From positions 1 through 61,956 of the forward strand of contig NZ_QAOM01000018.1 in the NCBI RefSeq assembly GCF_003051085.1: a stretch of DNA of 61,956 nt. Direction: 5' to 3'. Under the pieces are notes generated by a model, which was given only the letters and a program-made list of their open reading frames with translations, ran no database searches and had not been told where the DNA came from. Made by a program: the position numbers and the translations under genes. Positions within the stretch are counted from its first letter, which is position 1. Each line of letters opens with the position of its first letter. Source of the DNA: Trichococcus patagoniensis (GTDB lineage: Bacteria; Bacillota; Bacilli; Lactobacillales; Aerococcaceae). Shown piece after piece: positions 37,241-45,921 of this stretch.

Positions 37241-38797
37241 CTACAGCTTATCCGTATATTCAAGAATTTTATAAGATAAAAAGATTTTCATCGCTATTTC
37301 ATCGTCGTCCAGGCACTCCCCAATAAGCTCCCGTATCTTGGCCATCCTGTACGATAGCGTATTTCGGTGTATGAAAAGACGCTCCGCGGTTGCGATGAGA
37401 TTTTTCATATTAGATACATAGGCATAAACAGTCTTCAGATACTCTGTTCTATGCTGTCGGTCATAACTTTTCAGCTTCAGTACCGTCGGATGACAAAAAT
37501 CCAACACATCATGATGTCCCCCAGCAAGCTGAATCATATGATAAATTCCATAATCTTCATAAAGATACACGTTTTCTTCCTTCCCTACCTTTTTCCCCAG
37601 GGAAATGGCAGTCACCGCCTGATCATAGTGTTGCCTCAGCTCCAAAATATCATTAAATTCCTGACTGATCCCGGCTTTCAAGGTATTCTTCTTCAGAAAA
37701 GCGTCAAATGCACTCAGCTCCTGCTCGTTAAGATAAACACCTTCCCCACACCCCAGAATCAATACCAGTTTATTCTCAAAAATAACGGCTTCTTCCCCCG
37801 CTAAGAGCTTTTTCAATGTCTCACTAATATACGGGATGATAGAAAACGTGTCTTCATAGGAATTATACTCAATAGACAGCACATACATTTTGTAAGGCAT
37901 CCGCCATTTGATATATTTAATCCGCTCCAGAATATTTTCTTTCCCCTGATGATTGCCATTCAGCAAATCCAGGATCAGATTTTCCAACATGACTTTTCTC
38001 GAGTTAAAATACTGAGGATTTTTCTGCATCTCAGAAGAAATCAGATCACAGATGAACGATACAACTTCCAAATCTTTTTCCGTAAAGGGACGTTTGTGTT
38101 CAAGGACCGCTAGGTTACCCACAATGGCATCCCCTATCATAACAGTAGCAAAGATCCTGTTTATCCTGCTGCTTTCTCCAAGGTTACCGATTACCGGACC
38201 TTTTGACCGAGAAGATTTTTCAACCAAGGGTTTAAAATCATATTTAACCGTATATTCATAAGTGCAATAGCCTTTGTTCCGATACTCGTTCCAGGCATTG
38301 TCCTCCACATCGTCACACCTGGAACAGGCCAAAAGTCGGTGCTTATTATCTCCCAGCATCACGGGATTCCCCAACAATTCACTGGCAATCTCCATAATAT
38401 ACTTCAGGCCTCTGCCCTGAACGATTGAGTTGAGTAGGGCCGCTGAACTCTGGACAAATGCCAGGGAATTCGACAGAATTTCCTGAACCCGGTTAAAAAG
38501 CACACTTAAGGACACTTCCGGCAGAAGACACCAGTTTCCACTTTTGGAATCCTTAAGCTTTCCCTTTAAAATCGACGTCTCATCATATGTACAAATCAAA
38601 AGAAAATTACTGTTCTCTGTTAGATTGTCCATATCCAATTGATTGGCATAGCCGATATATAGAAGTTCTTTTTCCCAGCGCTGTTGATTGTCAATCAGGC
38701 GTGCTGATGTAATTTTTTGTTCCCTATCGAAAAATGCCGTTACGAAATGCTCCCGATTTTCAAGCTTTTCTATAATCTGTTCAAATTTAAGACTCAT
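37241..38797 (-). CDS. PucR/CdaR-type transcriptional regulator
   Basis: A 518-residue regulator. The middle part (about 130-260) resembles a GAF-like sensory domain (YIMEIASELLGNPVMLGDNKH, RINRIFATVMIGDAIVGNLAVLE). The C-terminal helix-turn-helix reads LIATAERLFIHRNTLSYRMAKIRE, typical of the PucR/CdaR (HTH_30) family. It lies directly upstream of, and on the same strand as, the FadH-like gene, and is probably its activator in response to the enzyme's substrate. GGAGG seven bases before the ATG fixes the start. Confidence 0.85.
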   Translation of the reverse strand: MSLKFEQIIEKLENREHFVTAFFDREQKITSARLIDNQQRWEKELLYIGYANQLDMDNLTENSNFLLICTYDETSILKGKLKDSKSGNWCLLPEVSLSVLFNRVQEILSNSLAFVQSSAALLNSIVQGRGLKYIMEIASELLGNPVMLGDNKHRLLACSRCDDVEDNAWNEYRNKGYCTYEYTVKYDFKPLVEKSSRSKGPVIGNLGESSRINRIFATVMIGDAIVGNLAVLEHKRPFTEKDLEVVSFICDLISSEMQKNPQYFNSRKVMLENLILDLLNGNHQGKENILERIKYIKWRMPYKMYVLSIEYNSYEDTFSIIPYISETLKKLLAGEEAVIFENKLVLILGCGEGVYLNEQELSAFDAFLKKNTLKAGISQEFNDILELRQHYDQAVTAISLGKKVGKEENVYLYEDYGIYHMIQLAGGHHDVLDFCHPTVLKLKSYDRQHRTEYLKTVYAYVSNMKNLIATAERLFIHRNTLSYRMAKIRELIGECLDDDEIAMKIFLSYKILEYTDKL

Positions 38798-38841
38798 TAC
38801 GGTTCCTCCATAGCTCAGTAGAAATATTATAAACCATTTTC

Positions 38842-38857
38842 TGTCGAAACGCTTTCA
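38842..38857 (-). promoter_or_regulatory. Possible CcpA (cre) site
   Basis: The minus strand reads TGAAAGCGTTTCGACA, one mismatch from cre. It lies between the divergent regulator gene and glgX and could repress either one in the presence of glucose. Confidence 0.4.
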
Positions 38858-39016
38858 ATATTTTCATCACGCCCTTTCCCTTTCCTAATCCTTCCAAGCG
38901 TCAGACTAGGTTGAGAGTCTCCATTACACGAATTCTGTATTATAATCATAGTATTGGAACCGTTCTCCATCCCAAACAGCAACGCATGTCAACGAATGAG
39001 AAAGAAGGAATCCGAT

Positions 39017-41173
39017 ATGTCCAGCAATTTTCAGCCCGACGAAACCGAACAGTATGGCGCTTACTCGAAGTATGTCCATTCATTGAACCAAATTTTCACA
39101 CCTACCGATAACATGAATGGCTTTGATATTCGCCCGGGGTTTTATGAAAGCTTCGGTTCAGTCATGATGCCTGAAGGAGTCAGCTTCACCGTCTATTCCA
39201 ACAATGCCACCTCAATCAAACTGGCCCTCTTTAAGAAGGGTGCTCAGGAACCATACGCCCTCATTCCCTTCCCGGAAAAATACCGTATCGGGAATGTCCA
39301 CTCCATGTTTGTTTTCGGTTTGGACATTCGCCAATTTGAATATGCTTACTTGGTGGACGGTCCTTACAGTCCCGAAGAAGGCTTGATTTTCGACGGCAGC
39401 AAGTATCTCTTGGATCCCTACGCCAAAGTAGTAGCCGGGGAAAGTTTCGATCCGGGCAACGAGAAACGGGAAACGCACTATCTGGGGAGAGTCTACGCAA
39501 GTAATTTCGATTGGGGAAACCAGACTTCCCCCGTAATCCCGATGAACGAAATGATCATTTACGAAATGCATGTCCGCGGTTTCACAAATTCCCCTTCTTC
39601 CGGCGTCCATTTACCAGGAACGTTCGCCGGTTTAGCAGACAAAATCCCTTACTTGAAGGAATTGGGGATCAACACGGTTGAATTGATGCCCATTTTTGAA
39701 TTTGATGAAATTCATGACATCACAGTCGCCAAAGAAAAAGGGTTGGAGGACTATTGGGGCTACAATACTGTCGGCTTTTTTTCGCCGCATTCAGACTATG
39801 CCTCCGAGGCAGAGCACAATAGGCAAGGAGACGAGCTGAAGGACCTGATCAGAAAACTGCACGAGAACGACATAGAAGTCATTTTGGATGTCGTTTTCAA
39901 TCACACTGCAGAAGGCAACGAGGAAGGTCCGTTCCTTTCCTTCAAAGGGCTCGACAATTCCGTTTATTACATGCTCATGCCCGATGGAAAATACTTCAAC
40001 TTCAGCGGTTGCGGCAACACCTTCAACTGCAATCATCCCATCGTCCAGAACTTCATCCTGGATTGCCTGCGTTACTGGGTGACGGAATATCGGGTGGATG
40101 GTTTCCGTTTTGATCTGGCCTCCATTTTGGGGAGGGACGAAAACGGGAACCCTTTGACTCACCCGCCTTTGCTCAATAATCTGGCCTGTGACCCCATTTT
40201 GGCGAATGTGAAGTTGATTGCCGAAGCCTGGGATGCAGGCGGCCTCTACCAGGTCGGCAAATTTTCCTACTCCAAGCGCTGGTCGGAATGGAACGGGCAA
40301 TATCGGGATGACGTCCGCCGTTTCCTGAAAGGCGATGCCGGGTTGGCCCACACCGTAGCCGAGCGAATTGCAGGTTCCCATGATTTATACAACCCAGACC
40401 TTCGGGGACATAATGCCTCAGTGAATTTCATCACGTGCCATGACGGCTTTACGCTGCATGACTTGTTTGCCTATAACCAAAAACACAACGAAGCCAACGG
40501 TTGGGCGAATACGGATGGGGAGGACTACAACAACAGTTGGAACTGCGGGTTCGAAGGCGAAACGGAAGACGCCGCCATCCAATCCTTGCGAAAGCGGATG
40601 GTGCGAAATGCGTGCACCGTACTGCTGGCCAGCCAAGGGACCCCCTTATTGCTTGCCGGTGATGAAGTCGGCCGCACACAAGGCGGCAACAACAATGCCT
40701 ATTGTCAAGACAATGAAGTCTCCTGGTTTGACTGGCATCTGCTTGAAGGGAATCGGGATTTGTTCGAGTTCTTCAAAAAAATGATCCATTTGCGGAAAGA
40801 ACATCCTGTCCTGCGCGACAGCACCCTGCCCGCCGCCTGTGGTTTGCCCGACTCCAGCATCCACGGACATGAGCCCTGGTACCTGGACCCTTCGCCAGAA
40901 GTACGTTATGTCGGCATCATGTTGGCCGGTCGGAATACAGAACATGACCAAGACGAAATCGCCTATCTCGGCATCAACTCCCATTGGATGGAACAGCCCA
41001 TCCGTCTACCGGATTTGCCGGATGGGCTGTGCTGGAAATTGGCGGTCGACACCAGTTTGCCTGCAGGAGAGGATTGCACAACACAAGTGGAACAAATGCG
41101 GAAAATCGGAACGGAAATGACGCTGCAGCCGCGGACGGTCATCCTTTTGTTTGCCGAAAAAGCTTACGGATAA
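39017..41173 (+). CDS. glgX: Glycogen debranching enzyme GlgX / type I pullulanase-like, GH13
   Basis: A 718-residue enzyme started at the ATG at 39017 (GAAGGA seven bases upstream); a longer frame from 38954 is not supported. An N-terminal CBM48-type domain (GVSFTVYSNNATSIKLALF) precedes the GH13 barrel. The four conserved regions are visible: DVVFNHTAEG, VDGFRFDLASI with the nucleophile, IAEAWDAGG with the acid/base, and NFITCHDGFTLHD. The block CGNTFNCNHPIVQNFILDCL is characteristic of GlgX/isoamylase. It hydrolyses alpha-1,6 branches of glycogen or related glucans in the cytosol. No other glycogen gene is adjacent. Confidence 0.92.
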   Translation: MSSNFQPDETEQYGAYSKYVHSLNQIFTPTDNMNGFDIRPGFYESFGSVMMPEGVSFTVYSNNATSIKLALFKKGAQEPYALIPFPEKYRIGNVHSMFVFGLDIRQFEYAYLVDGPYSPEEGLIFDGSKYLLDPYAKVVAGESFDPGNEKRETHYLGRVYASNFDWGNQTSPVIPMNEMIIYEMHVRGFTNSPSSGVHLPGTFAGLADKIPYLKELGINTVELMPIFEFDEIHDITVAKEKGLEDYWGYNTVGFFSPHSDYASEAEHNRQGDELKDLIRKLHENDIEVILDVVFNHTAEGNEEGPFLSFKGLDNSVYYMLMPDGKYFNFSGCGNTFNCNHPIVQNFILDCLRYWVTEYRVDGFRFDLASILGRDENGNPLTHPPLLNNLACDPILANVKLIAEAWDAGGLYQVGKFSYSKRWSEWNGQYRDDVRRFLKGDAGLAHTVAERIAGSHDLYNPDLRGHNASVNFITCHDGFTLHDLFAYNQKHNEANGWANTDGEDYNNSWNCGFEGETEDAAIQSLRKRMVRNACTVLLASQGTPLLLAGDEVGRTQGGNNNAYCQDNEVSWFDWHLLEGNRDLFEFFKKMIHLRKEHPVLRDSTLPAACGLPDSSIHGHEPWYLDPSPEVRYVGIMLAGRNTEHDQDEIAYLGINSHWMEQPIRLPDLPDGLCWKLAVDTSLPAGEDCTTQVEQMRKIGTEMTLQPRTVILLFAEKAYG

Positions 41174-41274
41174 AGCCCGTGCTTTCCGCCAAGCGGAATC
41201 CCTTTTTCGCTGAATGCCACCATCGAAACTATCACTGACAGCATAAGATTTCTTGGTCTCTTTCGTTTGGCTCT

Positions 41275-41400
41275 CAATTCACATTTTGGAGAGTAGTCCA
41301 GTTGATTTCCGCAACTCACATGATCATCAATCAGGGACCATAGAAAAAGCTGAATAGTTATTGGTACCTCTTCAGCAATATTCTTGGTCACAAAACGACT
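41275..41400 (-). pseudogene. Decayed DUF960-like gene, copy 2
   Basis: On the minus strand the frame reads SRFVTKNIAEEVPITIQLFL, then WSLIDDHVSCGNQLDY. Stop codons lie directly upstream, where copy 1 has its start. The homologous DNA extends on both sides of this frame (about 41285-41500, matching 34675-34915), including the terminator-like hairpin. It is not functional as a gene. Confidence 0.5.
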
Positions 41401-41509
41401 GTTTTTCTATTAGAACAAGATTTTGATTCAGGCAAAAAGAAAAGGCCGAGATCCGGATATGGAATCTTGGTCTTCTTATTTGTCTGATGGTTCATGGATA
41501 TGATATATA

Positions 41510-41529
41510 TTTATAAAGCGCTTTATAAA
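41510..41529. repeat. 20-bp perfect palindrome
   Basis: TTTATAAAGC is followed by its exact complement GCTTTATAAA. The centre AAAGCGCTTT is cre-like or operator-like. It sits 45 bases from the IS4-type element, between dead genes, so its target is unclear. Confidence 0.5.
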
Positions 41530-41573
41530 CAACCAGAAGTTTATGTTATAATTAAAATTATTATAGCTATTTT

Positions 41574-42811
41574 CACTAGTGTTGCATTAAAAAATATACA
41601 AACTAAATTTTAGACAAAAACAAAAAGTCCTTTACAATGGTTGGTAAGATGACTTATCCAAGACCACTATAAAGGACCCTAACTATGGATAAGCATAAAA
41701 GAAAAACTTCATTTTGTAAATGGATTGAACCTGTCTCTTTTGAAAATTTACCATGTACCCTTCAAGAAAAAATTGGACAGACCGATGCCTATGTCAAGAA
41801 ACTCTATTTCAATCGATTCCTCAAGCTGATGCTCAATGCAGTCTCAAGCCAACAAACAGAAGAGAAATGGTAAACTTCCAAAAGCTTTTATCGTAGATTC
41901 GACGACAATCTCTCTGAATAAAACGCGGTACCCTTGGGCAGAGTTTCGAACCACCAAATCAGGTGTGAAAGTACACCTCCGTCTCGCTTATATAGGGAAA
42001 GGCGATGCCTATCCAGATAGTGCAGTCATCACGAACGCTTCCGTTCATGATGTCAATCAACTGGAAATCGTAGTTGACGAGAGGTTGGCCACCTATATCT
42101 TTGACCGAGGCTATCTGGACTTTGAGCTGTTCGATAAATTTTCTCATGACGGATTCTTCTTTATATCCCGCATCAGGAAAAATAGTCTTGTAAAGGTAAG
42201 GGAGGAATACGAAGTCCCTTCGGGAGGAACTATTTTTCAAGACCAGATGGTCGTACTGGGTGGTAAGAATGGATACTTGACAGATCCCTATCGATTGGTG
42301 GAAGTAATGGACACGCAAGAGAATCTGCTACGTATCATTACCAATCAGTTCGATCTGCCTTCAGAGGAAATCGGTCAAATGTATCGTGCTCGCTGGGAAA
42401 TTGAACTGTTTTTCAAGCAGTTGAAGCAACACACGACCATCAAAAAATTCTTCAGTCGTAATGAGGATGGCCTGAAAAACCAAGTCTACCTTGCTTTGAT
42501 TTCGCAGCTTCTCACCTATTTGGTCAAGCTAGAAACACAATCTGTTCTTTCCAGTCTGACAATCCAGCGCTATCTATTTGCTTCCCTATGGGAAGATAGC
42601 GAACTTGGGGAGACAAGGATTAGGGGGAAACCGACCGGATCAGACTGACCAGACGCTTACCACCAGCAGAGGAAATAAATATAAATTAACATAGTGCATC
42701 ATTATTACAATCTGGAGAAAGTCATCTTTCTGCGTGAGCATAAGAATTTTTTTTGTTTTTTTTCAGAACAAAGTTAAATGATGCCATACAAATATTTATG
42801 CAACACTAGTG
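41574..42811 (+). mobile_element. Defective IS4-family insertion sequence
   Basis: Terminal inverted repeats CACTAGTGTTGCAT are seen at 41574-41587 and, inverted, at 42798-42811. Between them is a broken transposase. At about 1.24 kb the element is shorter than a normal IS of this type (about 1.4-1.5 kb), in line with an internal deletion. Confidence 0.8.
41685..42648 (+). pseudogene. IS4-family transposase, deleted and frameshifted
   Basis: The N-terminal piece (41685-41873) begins MDKHKRKTSFCKWIEPVSFE and stops after 62 residues. The main piece (from about 41836, another frame) has the DDE residues in FIVDSTTIS, IFDRGYLD and the YRARWEIELFFKQLKQH motif (Y-x2-R-x3-E-x6-K). The roughly 50-80 residues that should separate N-terminal domain and first aspartate are missing, and the C-terminal end is also abnormal (RIRGKPTGSD). 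The element cannot move by itself. Confidence 0.88.
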
Positions 42812-43032
42812 ATAAAAAACGCCATATTATCTGATACGAAGGCCAGAAAATATAGCGTTTATGATGTCTCTTATATTTTGTAATGGTCAGATGCCGCATT
42901 TCCTCAGCTAGTACGAGCTAGATCAGATAAAACGGGTTCTGACAGTGTCAGCGTCAAAAAGGTCACACCTAATGGATTCCATTCAATTTTAATAAGAAAC
43001 GTTGAAAACGCAACTTCTGCATTCATTTCTCA

Positions 43033-44190
43033 TTAATGCTTCACTGCGTTGCGGCTTAACAGAAAGGCCCGGAAAGCCGATTCGCCGGCATTCGTTATCA
43101 GCATTTCTGCATTGGCGATGGCCTCAGCCAACTGCATCGGTTTATTGACGATATCCAAAATCAGATCGATACCTGTTTCATAGATAGGCCCGAGATCGTC
43201 CCCGCTACTCCCGACAATTGCAATCACTGGCAGATTGTACTTCTTCGCCATTCGCGCAATGCCGACCGGTGCTTTCCCGTATAGGGATTGTGCGTCGATT
43301 CTGCCTTCGCCTGTGATGACTAAATCAGCATCCCGAAAGTGGGTTTCGATATCCAAAATCGATAACACTTTCTCAATGCCGCTGTAGCTTTCGGCATCGC
43401 AAAATACCATCAGCCCAGCACCCAATCCGCCGGCCGCCCCTGCACCAGGTTTATCGATGATGTCGATGCCTAATTGTGATTGGATTGCTTCTCCGTAGTG
43501 CAACAACGAAGCCTCCAATTTCTTTACATCTTCCTTCGATGCGCCTTTTTGGGGACCATAGATATAGGAAGCACCCTTCTCACCGCAAAGCGGATTAGTC
43601 ACATCAGACAAAACGGTGATCTTCACATCCTTCAGACGGGTATCGATTTCGCTGACATCGATCGTCTCAATATTCCCCAAGCCAGTTGCTCCAAGCGGTA
43701 TCTCATTTCCGTCTGCATCCTTAAAAGATACACCCAAGGCTTGCGCCATTCCGACCCCGCCATCATTCGTGGCGCTTCCGCCGATGCCGATATAGATCTC
43801 CTTGACACCGCAATCCAGCGCTGAGCGGATCAATTCACCGGTCCCGTAGGTTGTCGCTTTATAGATATCATCTTTTTCAACATCGACTAAAGCAAGTCCT
43901 GATGCTTCGGCCATCTCAAGAACCGCAACGTTGTCATGGATGATGCCGAATTTCGCCTTTATCTTGTTCCCCTGCGGTGCCGTCACATCGACATATCTGT
44001 ACGTCCCTTTACAACCGATCACCAGCGCATCAACGGTGCCTTCGCCGCCATCAGCAACCGGCACTTTGACGATAGTTACTGATCGGCTCACTTTATTGAT
44101 GCCGCGTTCGATGTATTCTTCCACTTCAATCGTGGAGGCACTCCCTTTAAAGGAGTCTGCCGCTATGACCACTTTAATGTCCTTATCCAT
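43033..44190 (-). CDS. Glycerate kinase (type I, GlxK/GarK family)
   Basis: A 385-residue kinase with the family opening KVVIAADSFKGSASTIEV, PVADGGEGTVDAL, YIGIGGSATNDGGVGMAQALG, PGAGAAGGLGAGLMVF and the closing ITGEGRIDAQSLYGKAPVGIA. It phosphorylates D-glycerate to 2-phosphoglycerate (or 3-phosphoglycerate), feeding lower glycolysis. It is the last gene of the mannoside cluster, 121 bases after EIIA. The start is only moderately secure: AGGA lies very close to the ATG, and a GTG six codons in has better spacing. Confidence 0.92.
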   Translation of the reverse strand: MDKDIKVVIAADSFKGSASTIEVEEYIERGINKVSRSVTIVKVPVADGGEGTVDALVIGCKGTYRYVDVTAPQGNKIKAKFGIIHDNVAVLEMAEASGLALVDVEKDDIYKATTYGTGELIRSALDCGVKEIYIGIGGSATNDGGVGMAQALGVSFKDADGNEIPLGATGLGNIETIDVSEIDTRLKDVKITVLSDVTNPLCGEKGASYIYGPQKGASKEDVKKLEASLLHYGEAIQSQLGIDIIDKPGAGAAGGLGAGLMVFCDAESYSGIEKVLSILDIETHFRDADLVITGEGRIDAQSLYGKAPVGIARMAKKYNLPVIAIVGSSGDDLGPIYETGIDLILDIVNKPMQLAEAIANAEMLITNAGESAFRAFLLSRNAVKH

Positions 44191-44310
44191 CGTCCTATGC
44201 TACTCAAAACATGAGAAAATATCCATATCGAGATATTTTTTTGGATATTTTTTTTGAGTAGGCTCCCCTTTCTTCATTTCTTTAGTTTTCGGGTAAGCTT
44301 TCACTTTTTA

Positions 44311-44817
44311 TCATTTAGACGCAACGCTTCCAACTTTAGTGTTCGCGGTTGTTTCACCGGTTACAGCCAAACTGTAATTTTTCACTTTATCCATGTTTGT
44401 TATAACAACAACCATCGCGTTGTCTTTTTCGGATTCCTTTAGCTGCTCTAAATCAACTTTAGCAATTAATGTATCCGGCATTAATTCTTGACCTTCTTTT
44501 ACAAAAATATCAAAAGGTTTGCCGTTCAACTTCACCGTATCTAAGCCCATGTGCAACAACAATTCCAATCCGTTATCCAATTGAATGCCGATTGCATGTT
44601 TCGTGGGAAAGATATTTAATACCTTCCCGTTTACAGGGGAATAAATATTTCCATCGGTTGGCACAACAGCAAATCCATCACCCATCATTTTTTGCGAAAA
44701 AACAGGATCTGAGACCTCTATGATAGGGATTACTGTCCCATTAACCGGTGAATATAAAGTTACCTCTCCAGCAAGTTGTGCATCTCTTTTTTTATCTTTT
44801 TTTAAAAAGCCAAACAT
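44311..44817 (-). CDS. PTS glucose-type EIIA component
   Basis: A 168-residue EIIA of the glucose family. The active-site histidine is in LLLHMGLDTVKLNG (His89), the partner histidine in FPTKHAIGIQ, and the SPVNGTVIPIIEVSDPVF opening is typical. It passes phosphate from HPr to an EIIB lacking its own A domain; the EIIBC at 45922-47547 in the same cluster is the obvious partner. GAGG seven bases before ATG fixes the start. Confidence 0.93.
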   Translation of the reverse strand: MFGFLKKDKKRDAQLAGEVTLYSPVNGTVIPIIEVSDPVFSQKMMGDGFAVVPTDGNIYSPVNGKVLNIFPTKHAIGIQLDNGLELLLHMGLDTVKLNGKPFDIFVKEGQELMPDTLIAKVDLEQLKESEKDNAMVVVITNMDKVKNYSLAVTGETTANTKVGSVASK

Positions 44818-44859
44818 ACTATCGCCTCTTTCTCAGTTTTGTTTGTCCTTCGCTTATTC

Positions 44860-45819
44860 TTACAGATTTTTGTATCCTGGAGTGGATGCAATCAATTGCA
44901 TTGATCCGGACAGCACCCACGCTCCCACAGGTGAAGGCAAAATGAAATGATCGCCTTTTTTCAAAGCATACACTTTATCGGATACCGTAATATTGCCAGC
45001 CCCTTCGATGACACTGACTAGTGTATAGGCGGCATCTTTAGAGAACGTCATCTTGGAATGGATATCCCATTTGTAGACGGTGAAATACTCACTTTCAATG
45101 AAGGTCGTTACTGTATTGTCGGCTTCTGCCTTGACTTTAAAACGATTGACGGGATCCTTATGTGGAATCGCGGAAACGGCAATGGACTGTTCAATATGGA
45201 GGTCACGTTCATTACCTGCTTCATCCTTACGGCCGTAGTCATAGACGCGGTAAGTGGTATTGCTGCTCTGTTGGGTTTCCAAAATCATGATGCCTGCACC
45301 GATTGCATGGATTGTTCCGCTCGGCACAAAGAAGAAATCGCCAGCATTCACTTTCACGCGGCGCAATAAATCCTGCCATTTCCCCTCTTCAATCAGCTTC
45401 CTAAATTCCTCTTTCGTCAAGGCGTTGTGCCCAAAAACGATTTCGGAATCTTCATCAGCATCGATGATATACCAACATTCCGTTTTGCCCAATTCGCCTT
45501 CATGCTCCAGACCATAACTGTCATCGGGATGCACTTGGACAGAGAGGTCTTCGGTGGCATCGATGATTTTTGTCAGCAATGGGAACACCTCAGATGAAGG
45601 GTTACCGAATAATTCCGGATGCTTTTCGTAAAGAGCATCCAATGGGAAGCCTGCATACTCGCCGTTTGCGACGCTGCCGACACCATCCGGATGCGCACTG
45701 ATTGCCCAACATTCCCCCGTGTGCTCAGAGGGAATCTCATAACCGTAAATATCGTGTAATTTGGTTCCACCCCAGATTTTTTCCTGTAGTTTTGGTCGCA
45801 TGAATAATGGTTCTTGCAT
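44860..45819 (-). CDS. manA: Mannose-6-phosphate isomerase, class I
   Basis: A 319-residue zinc enzyme interconverting mannose 6-phosphate and fructose 6-phosphate. Zinc ligands lie in SVQVHPDDSYG, GKTECWYII and SGTIHAIGAG. The IWGGTKLHDIYGYEIPSEHTGECWAIS opening and the YRVYDYGRKDEAG block are typical of the short Firmicute form. GGAGG supports the start. Its position between EIIBC and EIIA implies that mannose 6-phosphate is a product of the locus. Confidence 0.95.
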   Translation of the reverse strand: MQEPLFMRPKLQEKIWGGTKLHDIYGYEIPSEHTGECWAISAHPDGVGSVANGEYAGFPLDALYEKHPELFGNPSSEVFPLLTKIIDATEDLSVQVHPDDSYGLEHEGELGKTECWYIIDADEDSEIVFGHNALTKEEFRKLIEEGKWQDLLRRVKVNAGDFFFVPSGTIHAIGAGIMILETQQSSNTTYRVYDYGRKDEAGNERDLHIEQSIAVSAIPHKDPVNRFKVKAEADNTVTTFIESEYFTVYKWDIHSKMTFSKDAAYTLVSVIEGAGNITVSDKVYALKKGDHFILPSPVGAWVLSGSMQLIASTPGYKNL

Positions 45820-45881
45820 CTCTCTCCTCCTAATATATTTTGAATGGATCTGTTACATTTTGACGAATAGAGAACATTAGA

Positions 45882-45911
45882 GTGAAGGCACAGAATATTC
45901 TGTGCCTTCAC
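45882..45911. repeat. Hairpin between EIIBC and manA
   Basis: GTGAAGGCACAGAA pairs perfectly with TTCTGTGCCTTCAC around a two-base loop. It lacks a T-run on the minus strand, so it is more likely an RNA processing or stability element, or a leaky terminator that lowers manA-EIIA-kinase expression. Confidence 0.6.
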
Positions 45912-45921
45912 CTTTAGTGTC

